A program made the translations under genes and the position numbers. 64,000 nucleotides of DNA. Origin: Paracoccus sp. DMF-8 (GTDB lineage: Bacteria > Pseudomonadota > Alphaproteobacteria > Rhodobacterales > Rhodobacteraceae). Position 1 is the stretch's first letter. Each line of letters opens with the position of its first letter. The notes under the pieces are model-generated. The model worked only from the letters and a program-made list of their open reading frames with translations, had not been told where the DNA came from and did not search any database. The stretch lies in assembly GCF_029309835.1 (NCBI RefSeq), contig NZ_JARJHL010000016.1, positions 1 to 64,000 of the forward strand, written 5' to 3'. Shown here in pieces: positions 57,160-64,000 of the stretch.

Positions 57160-58486
57160 CGTGGCGCCAAGGTATCGCGACGACGCCAGCGGCATACCGG
57201 GCGCCCCGCCGCTTGCCGTGCTGGCGCCCCGCTCGGCCCAGGACTGCGCGCAGATCCTGAGCACGCTTCAGCGGACCCGGCATCCTTGCGTCGTTCAGGG
57301 CGGGCGCACCGGGCTTTCGGGCGGCGCGCGCGTCCGCCCGCAGGAAATCGTCCTGTCGCTGGAACGTCTGACGCAAGCGCCGGAAATCGACCCGGTCGCG
57401 GGCGTCATGATCGTGGGCGCCGGTGTCGCGCTGGAATCCGCGCGACAGGCCGCAGCAGCGCAGGGCCTGTTTCTGGCGGCGGATCTGGGTGCGCGCGGCA
57501 GCGCGACACTGGGCGGCATGGCGGCCACGAATGCAGGCGGGCCGCTGGCGCTGCGCTATGGCACCTTTCGCCAGCAGGTTCTGGGACTAGAGGGCGTTCT
57601 GGCCGATGGCACCATCATCTGCCGCTTGGACGGTCTGGCCAAGGACAACAGCGGCTATGATCTTGGCCAGTTCCTGATCGGGACCGAGGGCACGTTGGGC
57701 GTTATCACACGTCTGGCCCTGCGCCTGCACCCCGCGCCCCGGGGGCGGCGGGTTGCGATCTGCGCGCTGGACAGCGCAGATGCCGCCCTGACGCTGTTGC
57801 CCCTGCTGCGCACCGGGCTGGGGGCGCTGTTAACCGCCTGCGAATTGATCGTCGAGCCGTTGATGACAGCGGCCTGCACCAGTCAGAATCTGCGCTACCC
57901 GTTTCAGGCGCATTGCGGTGCGGCGGTCCTGATAGAGGTCGCCGGCCCAGATCCCGATGCGGATGGCGCAAGGCTGGAGTCCGTCCTTGCGGGTGCGCTT
58001 GAAACGGGGCTGTTGCGCGATGCCGTGCTGTCGGCGTCAGAGGCGGATTGCAAGCGTCTTTGGGCGTTGCGCGAAGGCTGCAGCCACCATCTGCTGGACC
58101 TGCCTGCGATCACCAGTCTTGACCTGTCCTTGCCGATTCCCGCAATCCCGTCCTTTTTGTCCGATGCGGCCATGCTTTTGGTGGACCAGACCGCGCCATT
58201 TGTCTTTGGTCATATGGGTGACGGCAATCTGCACTATATCCTGCCCGGAAAACCCGACACGCAGGTGCTGGTGCGGCTGTTCAAGCTGCTGGCGCGGCAT
58301 GGTGGCGTCATCACCGCCGAACATGGCGTTGGCTTGGACAAGGTCGCCTATCTGCCACTGTGTCGCCCCGACGCCGAACTGGCCGCGATGGCCCGGCTAA
58401 AGGCCGCCGTCGATCCGCACTGGATCCTGAATCCGGGTCGCGTCCTGCCCGATCCTCTGCCAGCGGGCCCGCCGCCCGATCCTTGA
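57160..58486 (+). pseudogene. FAD-linked oxidase (glycolate/lactate type), 5' truncated by the IS
   Basis: The protein has the FAD-binding domain (VVQGGRTGLSGGARVRP, AADLGARGSATLGGMAATNA, RYGTFRQQVLGLEGVLADG, LIGTEGTLGVITRLAL). The C-terminal oxidase domain contains FGHMGDGNLHYILPG and TAEHGVGLDKVAYL. This is the GlcD/D-lactate dehydrogenase-type family that oxidises 2-hydroxyacids. The gene body starts directly at the IS end (PVAPRYRDDASGIPG), lacking about 40 residues that normally precede the domain. An ORF from 57068 would start within IS sequence, and a GTG at 57161 is in frame, so a shortened product is possible. The truncation is real in this sequence; activity is doubtful. It is followed by a TPP enzyme 15 bases on. 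Confidence 0.75.
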
Positions 58487-58501
58487 CCTGAAGGAGCCAA
58501 G

Positions 58502-60152
58502 ATGAACACCCCCGCAGAAAAGACCGTTCACGAACTGCTGGCCGACAGTCTGGCGGCGCATGGCGTCAGCCACCTGTTCGGCCTGATAGGGGATGCCAAC
58601 CTGTTCATGGTGGACGCTTTTATCCGCGCGGGTCGCGGTCAATATGTTCCCTGCACGCATGAGGCATCGGCGGTGCTTGCCGCGATCGGCTTTGCGCAGG
58701 CAAGCGGGCGAACGGGGGTCGCGACGATCACCCACGGACCCGCGCTGACCAATGTCATCACCGCATTGGTCGAGGGCGTCAAGGGCTGCATTCCGGTGGT
58801 GGTTCTGTGCGGCGACACGCCCCCCGGCGATCTGGAACACCTGCAAAAGGTCGATCAGCGCGAATTGGTAAAAGCCGCTGGCGCGGGCTTTGTCGAAATG
58901 CGCAGTCCTGCAACCGCGACGCAGGATCTGGCCCGCGCGTTTCGACAGGCCGCGATGGAACGGCGCCCGGTCATCTTGAACATGCGCGTTGATCTGCAAT
59001 GGGAAAAGGCGCCGGCGATCCCGCCTGTCGTGCTGCATGCCGCCCCGATGCGCGTCTGCCGTGACCGAGGGCGATGATTTCGACGAGGCGATGGGCATGA
59101 TCGCATCCGCCCGGCGCCCGCTGATCGTTGCGGGCCGCGGCGCCACCGATCCACGGTCCAAAGCGGCGATCCCTGATCTGGCGCGCAGGTTGCAGGCCCC
59201 GGTCGCAACGACCCTCAAGGCGGCCGGGCTGTTTTACGGCGAAGCGTTCAATCTGGGAATTTTCGGCACGCTCAGCACCCCGGTTGCGGTCGATACGATT
59301 TTGCAATCGGATTGCATCATCGGCTTTGGCGCCAGCTTCAGCCGCCACACGACTGCATCCGGCAGCTATCTGCAAGGCCGCCGCGTGGTGCAGGTTCTGG
59401 GCGACATGCAGGAAAACTGTCGCCGGACCGATGCGGGTATGTTGCTGTTGGGCGATCCGGCACTGACGGCGCAACGCATGGTCGAGGTTCTGGACGAGGC
59501 AGAGATCCCGGCATCAGGTCATGCCGACGCCGATCTGCAAAATCGTCTGCAGCAAGAGGCCAGCCAGCTTGCCATGCCTGCAGCTTTCCGGGCGGGACGC
59601 GACGGCACGGTGGATTTCTTCCCGGCGCTTCGCGCGCTGGAGAGGGCATTGCCAAAAGACCGCGTCGTTGTTACTGATCTGGGCCGCTTCGTGACCTCGG
59701 CATGGAAAGCCTTTCCCGTCTCGGCGGCCGGGGATTTCGTCTATACCTCGCATTTCGCATCCATCGGCCTTGGCCTGTCCGAAGCCATCGGTGCGGCCCA
59801 TGCGGCAGGTGATCGCACCACGGTGCTGATCGCGGGGGATGGAGGCTTCCTTCTGAGTGGTCTCAGCGAGCTACACACGGCAATCCGGCAGAATCTGAAT
59901 CTGGTCGCGATCATCTGCAATGACGGCAGCTATGGTGCCGAGCATGTTCAGTTCACCCGCCGGGCCATGAGCCCGGAAAATTCAATGATTGCTCCACCGG
60001 ATTTTACGGCGATCGCCCGGTCAATGGGTGCGGGCGCAACCCGTGTTTACGGGGCCGACGGCATTGCGGCAGCAGTTCGTGTCGTTGCCGCCAGAAAGGG
60101 GCCCGTCCTGATCGAACTCATGCTTGATCCCGAACTCGTGCCGATGGAATGA
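58502..60152 (+). CDS. Thiamine pyrophosphate-dependent enzyme (acetolactate synthase-like; frameshift)
   Basis: The product of about 550 residues has the three TPP-enzyme domains. The N-terminal pyrimidine domain is VHELLADSLAAHGVSHLFGL and the active glutamate lies in CTHEASAVLAAIGFAQ. The central domain has ARRPLIVAGRGATDPRSKAA. The C-terminal domain has the TPP motif GDGGFLLSGLSELHTAI ... NLNLVAIICNDGSYG. The frame breaks near 59045-59065. The family covers acetolactate synthase, benzoylformate decarboxylase and oxalyl-CoA decarboxylase; the exact reaction is not clear, and no ilvN-like subunit adjoins. GGAG precedes the ATG. With the upstream oxidase it may convert a 2-hydroxyacid to a 2-ketoacid and then decarboxylate it. 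Confidence 0.75.
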
Positions 60153-60955
60153 CCCGCGACCGCAGGCCAAGAACAGGTCGCGCCATTGCGCGCCGTTTCG
60201 TGAACTGGCAGCGGACGCTTTGCAGGACGCGGTTTTCTGGCGCGACAACAGGGGCCTGTCCGACCGGGCGCAATCAGGTCCGATCTTCCTGATCCGGTCG
60301 CAGAGGCGGGACCGCCCCACATTCATCGGCTTCAGGCCGAACGGCCCCGACCTGACGCATGTGCAGGACGTTCACGAAACATGGGGTTATTCAGCCTGAC
60401 CCCCAAGGCTCGCTCCACCGCCGGCAAGGTCTGGCTCGGTGTCATTGCGTGCGCCGGTGACGAGGCCTTGCGCAAGACACGGGTCTTGGGTGCCCCTTGC
60501 CCGTCCGCGATCAGCTTCGCGCTGAAATCGCGCCTGCACGGGTTGCTGAATATCCGTTACGTTCATGCCGTTAAGGCAAGACATAAACAGGCTTGTGCGA
60601 AACACTTTTTCGCGGTTACCCTCGACAGGAGGGCATCGTCTACAGGTTCGGACCACCCGGCCAAGGAGTGGATGATGCAGAAGGGGAACGGGAACATCAC
60701 ACTTGTGGGTTGAATTCAAAAAGAATGATTCAACATGGTCAAGATGTGATCACCCATGTGCAGCGTCGGGGATCGGCGGTCGAAAGGCTGATAGCGTGCC
60801 CGATGTGCGAAAATCACGCGACAAACTGGCCGAAACAGGAAGCCGCTGGTGCGTGACCGGATAGCCGCCCCTTGGGGCGACATGCCCTTATGGGCAGGGA
60901 CACAGATCTTCCGGCAAGACCACAACAGGACCAACACGAGGGAGGAGACTGACAG
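60153..60955. other. Gene-poor stretch with a possible IS110-like remnant
   Basis: No complete gene is evident in 803 bases. Around 60381-60500 a frame reads FSLTPKARSTAGKV then IACAGDEALRKTR. This vaguely resembles the C-terminal GLTPRR..GRISKAGDxxLR block of IS110-type transposases, but it ends without the rest of the domain. Several short frames (for example 60124-60399) have no recognisable domain. The last 200 bases are likely to hold the promoter of the following transport operon: GGGAGGAGA lies just before its start. Confidence 0.35.
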
Positions 60956-61213
60956 ATGAGTGACAAATCGTCATCGAACGCCTATTGGAAAGCCAATCTC
61001 AGGATCATCTGGATATCACTGGCCATCTGGGCGCTGGTGTCCTACGGGTTCGGCATCATCCTGCGGCCGCTGGTCGCGTCGATTGCCGTCGGCGGTTCGG
61101 ACCTTGGTTTCTGGTTCGCGCAGCAGGGTTCGATCCTGGTCTTCATCATTCTGATCTTCGTTTACAGCTGGCGCATGAACAAGCTGGATCGCGAATACGG
61201 CGTGGACGAGTGA
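60956..61213 (+). CDS. DUF4212 small subunit of a sodium/solute symporter
   Basis: This 85-residue protein begins YWKANLRIIW and has two membrane helices (WISLAIWALVSYGFGIIL and ILVFIILIFVYSW) and a short cytoplasmic end (MNKLDREYGVDE). DUF4212 proteins are encoded just upstream of acetate-type sodium symporters and are thought to be their small subunit. GGGAGGAGA lies nine bases before the ATG. The symporter gene starts 13 bases after its stop. Confidence 0.88.
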   Translation: MSDKSSSNAYWKANLRIIWISLAIWALVSYGFGIILRPLVASIAVGGSDLGFWFAQQGSILVFIILIFVYSWRMNKLDREYGVDE

Positions 61214-61226
61214 GGGGAATGAACGC

Positions 61227-63038
61227 ATGAGCCAATTTGCCCTTAACCTGATCGTGATCGGCGCGTCATTCGCGCTGTATATCGGCATCGCAATCTGGGC
61301 CCGCGCAGGGTCGACCGCAGAATTTTATGCCGCCAACCGGGGCGTCGGCCCCGTCATGAACGGCATGGCAACCGCCGCCGACTGGATGTCGGCGGCGTCT
61401 TTCATTTCGATGGCCGGCCTGATCGCCTTTACCGGCTATGACAACTCGACCTATCTGATGGGCTGGACGGGCGGCTATGTGCTGCTGGCCCTGCTGCTGG
61501 CGCCCTATCTGCGAAAATTCGGCAAGTTCACCGTGCCGCAATTCATCGGGGATCGGTTCTATTCGCAGACCGCGCGCATCATCGGCGTGATCTGCCTGCT
61601 GATTATCTCGATCACCTATGTGATCGGCCAGATGACCGGCGTCGGCGTGACCTTTTCGCGCTATCTCGAGGTTTCCAGTTCGACCGGATTGTGGATCGGC
61701 GCGGCGCTGGTGTTCTGCTACGCCGTTCTGGGCGGGATGAAGGGCATCACCTATGCGCAGGTGGCGCAATATATCGTCCTGATCATCGCCTATACCATTC
61801 CGGCGGCGTTCATCGCGATGCAGCTGACCGGCCATGTCCTGCCGCAGACGGGACTGTTCGGCACGCATGATGCGTCGGGCGCCAAGTTCCTGGCGAAGCT
61901 GGATCAGGTGGTGACGGATCTGGGCTTCCGGTCCTATACCGGGCACCACAATTCGACGCTGGACATGGTCCTGTTCACGCTGGCGCTGATGATCGGCACC
62001 GCGGGCCTGCCGCATGTCATCATCCGGTTCTTTACCGTGCCCAAGGTCGCGGATGCGCGCAAGTCGGCGGGTTGGGCGCTGGTGTTCATCGCGCTGCTGT
62101 ATACGGTCGCGCCTGCTGTTGGTTCGATGTCGCGTTTCAACCTGACCACGACCATGTGGCCGGGCGCCGAAACCGGCGATACCTTCAGCATGCCTGCGGT
62201 GTCGGTCGATGCGATCAACAACGACCCGGACCTGACCTGGATGCGCAACTGGCAAGCCACCGGCCTGCTGGCATGGGAAGACAAGAACGGCGACGGCCTG
62301 ATCCAGTATTACAACGAGGCAGGCGCGGCAGACGCCCCGGTTGCCGCGATCATAGAGGAACAGGGCCTTGTCGGCAACGAGCTGACCACCGTCAACAATG
62401 ACATCATGGTTCTGGCCAACCCCGAAATCGCCAACCTGCCCGGTTGGGTGATTGCCATCGTGGCGGCGGGCGGTCTGGCGGCGGCGCTGTCGACGGCGGC
62501 GGGGCTGCTGCTGGCGATTTCCAGCGCGGTGTCGCATGACCTGATCAAGGGCGCGATCAATCCCGCGATCAGCGAAAAGAACGAGTTGCTGGCCGCGCGG
62601 ATTTCCATGGCGGTGTCGATTCTGGTCGCGACCATCCTGGGCCTGAACCCGCCCGGATTCGCGGCGCAGACCGTGGCGCTGGCCTTTGGTCTGGCGGCCA
62701 GTTCGATCTTCCCGGTTCTGATGATGGGCATCTTCAGCAAGCGCATCAACGCGCCGGGCGCGATCTGGGGCATGATTGCCGGCATGGTGTCGACGATCCT
62801 GTATATCTTTGCCTACAAGGGCTGGTTCTTTGTCGCGGGCACCAACATGCTGCCCGATACGGCTGATGCCTGGCTGTTCGGCATCTCGCCGGCCTCGTTC
62901 GGGACCGTTGGTGCGCTGATCAACTTTGCCGTTGCCTATGCGGTGTCCAGCGCGACCGCAGAGCCCCCGGCAGAGGTGCAGGAACTGGTCGAATCGATCC
63001 GCGTCCCGCGCGGCGCCGGTGCGGCCCACAGTCACTGA
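61227..63038 (+). CDS. Sodium/solute symporter (SSS, DUF4212-associated, VC_2705 type)
   Basis: The 603-residue permease has about 13 membrane segments. It begins ALNLIVIGASFALYIGIAIW and shows YAANRGVGPVMNGMATAADWM, SAASFISMAGLIAF and PQFIGDRFYS, as well as LGGMKGITYAQVAQYIVLII, all standard for the SSS family. The acetate/propionate type (ActP relatives) of the VC_2705 subfamily carries an inserted loop, here near residues 300-390. It probably imports a short carboxylate with sodium. It sits between DUF4212 and a cNMP/CBS protein, a frequent trio in proteobacteria. Confidence 0.88.
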   Translation: MSQFALNLIVIGASFALYIGIAIWARAGSTAEFYAANRGVGPVMNGMATAADWMSAASFISMAGLIAFTGYDNSTYLMGWTGGYVLLALLLAPYLRKFGKFTVPQFIGDRFYSQTARIIGVICLLIISITYVIGQMTGVGVTFSRYLEVSSSTGLWIGAALVFCYAVLGGMKGITYAQVAQYIVLIIAYTIPAAFIAMQLTGHVLPQTGLFGTHDASGAKFLAKLDQVVTDLGFRSYTGHHNSTLDMVLFTLALMIGTAGLPHVIIRFFTVPKVADARKSAGWALVFIALLYTVAPAVGSMSRFNLTTTMWPGAETGDTFSMPAVSVDAINNDPDLTWMRNWQATGLLAWEDKNGDGLIQYYNEAGAADAPVAAIIEEQGLVGNELTTVNNDIMVLANPEIANLPGWVIAIVAAGGLAAALSTAAGLLLAISSAVSHDLIKGAINPAISEKNELLAARISMAVSILVATILGLNPPGFAAQTVALAFGLAASSIFPVLMMGIFSKRINAPGAIWGMIAGMVSTILYIFAYKGWFFVAGTNMLPDTADAWLFGISPASFGTVGALINFAVAYAVSSATAEPPAEVQELVESIRVPRGAGAAHSH

Positions 63039-63092
63039 CATGCAACAGGCCGTGCCCGTTCAGGGCGCGGCCATTTCCGGACAGGGAGGCAT

Positions 63093-64000
63093 ATGGTGAC
63101 GACAAGCGCCATCAAGGATTTCATTTCCCTGATCCATCCCTATGATGCCTTGCCGCAGGACGAACGGACGCGGATCGCCGCATCATTCGAGCGCAGGCCC
63201 GCCACCGCAGGCAGTATGATCTATCAGGTCGGTGACAGGCTGCCCGGCCTTTACCTGATCGAAAGCGGCCGTATCCGCGTGGCGGATGCCAATGGCGATT
63301 CCGTATCCGAACTAAGCGCCCGCGATTCCTTGGGCGAGCGCGGCTTGCTGGGCGACGGCACAGCCGTCACCACCGCCACCGCGATCGAGGATTCTTCCGT
63401 CCTGATGCTGCCGCGCGACAATCTGCTGCGGCTGATCGACACCTATCCGGTCGTCGCCCGTTTCTTTGTGCATGGCCGCATGTCACCCGGCCGCAGCAAT
63501 GATCTGGCCATGCTGCGGGTGGGCGAACTGGTCCACCATGCACCGCTGTCCTGCTCTCCCGATACGCCGGCGATCACGGCGGCGCAGATGATGCGGGACG
63601 CGGGTGCCAGCAGCATCGGCATCGTGCAGGACGGGCGCCTGACCGGGCTGATGACGATCCGCGACATCTCGGGCCGTATCGTGGCCGAGGGGCGCGACGC
63701 GCATACGCCGGTCGGGCAGGTCATGACCCCCGATCCCATTACGCTGTCCCCCGATCAGCTTGGCTATGATGTGTTGCATATCATGCTGGAGCGCCGCATC
63801 GGCCATCTGCCGGTGGTGTCGGGCGGGCGCTTTGTCGGCATGGTCAGCCAGACCGACCTGACACGGGTTCTGGCGATGTCATCGGCGGCGCTGATCCATG
63901 ACATCGCCGGTGCCCGGACCGTTCAGGCACTGGCCGGGGCAACCGCGCGCATCCCGGAACTGCTGCTGCAACTGATGCGGGCGCATCACCACCATCAGGG
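63093..64000 (+). CDS. Cyclic nucleotide-binding/CBS (DUF294-type) protein, N-terminal part
   Basis: The open frame starts at 63093 (MVTTSAIKDFISLIH) with GGGAGG upstream and runs out of the window after about 302 residues. Residues about 12-125 form a cNMP-binding-like domain (IYQVGDRLPGLYLIESGRIR, SLGERGLLGDG). Residues about 155-270 carry two CBS motifs (MMRDAGASSIGIVQDGRLTG and VLHIMLERRIGHLPVVSGGR). A DUF294 nucleotidyltransferase-like part would be expected next. Such proteins follow acetate-type symporters and may act as regulators through adenylate binding, but this is not established. Confidence 0.82.
   Translation, partial: MVTTSAIKDFISLIHPYDALPQDERTRIAASFERRPATAGSMIYQVGDRLPGLYLIESGRIRVADANGDSVSELSARDSLGERGLLGDGTAVTTATAIEDSSVLMLPRDNLLRLIDTYPVVARFFVHGRMSPGRSNDLAMLRVGELVHHAPLSCSPDTPAITAAQMMRDAGASSIGIVQDGRLTGLMTIRDISGRIVAEGRDAHTPVGQVMTPDPITLSPDQLGYDVLHIMLERRIGHLPVVSGGRFVGMVSQTDLTRVLAMSSAALIHDIAGARTVQALAGATARIPELLLQLMRAHHHHQ

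Noticed and set aside
55044..57160. Full genomic island with attachment repeats at tRNA-Arg
   Set aside because: I could not see a second copy of the tRNA 3' end nor an integrase gene in the window.
61266..63041. 591-residue antisense frame over the symporter gene
   Set aside because: Arg/His/Gln-rich shadow; the plus strand has a clear SSS protein.
1..64000. CRISPR arrays or rRNA genes
   Set aside because: No regularly spaced repeats with unique spacers and no rRNA-like sequence were seen.

Overview
The window looks like a high-GC alphaproteobacterial chromosome, most like Rhodobacteraceae and probably Paracoccus or a close relative. The basis is gene content and order (argH-lipoprotein-lysA-TIGR02302, zinc-ribbon protein/ftsEX, tsaD-gpsA-yciI-EVE divergent from hemD-mitofilin-hemY, folC-accD, DUF6478) and Rhodobacteraceae-type families. 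No rRNA or CRISPR array was seen. Two tRNA genes are present: Thr-CGU and Arg-CCU.

Layout. 1-3.2 kb: amino-acid biosynthesis (argH, lysA) with many single-base indels. 3.3-11.5 kb: envelope and division genes (TIGR02302 protein, zinc-ribbon protein, ftsE/ftsX, an acyltransferase, an ABC-2 exporter). 11.5-23.9 kb: secreted MliC and COG3904-like proteins, rimO, an unknown gene, a sulfotransferase, ettA, a stand-alone FkbH/HAD-IIIC protein, an alpha/beta-hydrolase-like protein, an acyl-CoA synthetase and a CAP protein. 24.1-33.2 kb: an ABC exporter, the tsaD-gpsA-yciI-EVE operon, the hemD-mitofilin-hemY operon and tRNA-Thr. 33.4-39.1 kb: a metal or metallophore uptake locus, with a TonB receptor facing an operon of TrmO-like protein, binding protein, permease and ATPase. 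A candidate small RNA with a CCTCCTCCC motif lies between them. 39.2-54.9 kb: mostly housekeeping genes (MFS transporter, aldehyde dehydrogenase, zapE, folC, accD, cls, phhB, ilvD, map, LacI regulator) with small accessory insertions. 55.0-57.2 kb, next to tRNA-Arg: a broken tniQ joined to the 3' end of an IS5-type element. That element also truncates a FAD-linked oxidase. 58.5-64 kb: a TPP enzyme, a gene-poor stretch, then a DUF4212/sodium symporter pair and a cNMP/CBS (DUF294-type) protein cut by the window end.

Data quality. At least twelve conserved, often essential genes (argH, lysA, ftsE, plsC, mliC, gpsA, tsaD, hemD, the TonB receptor, the permease, zapE and others) are broken only by one-base gains or losses, mostly in G or C runs, and the downstream frame still matches the family. 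I read these as sequence errors and annotate the genes as intact but frameshifted. Coordinates for such genes span the whole reconstructed gene. The tniQ, IS5, FAD oxidase and short sulfotransferase lesions are different in kind: they lose whole domains and look like real decay.
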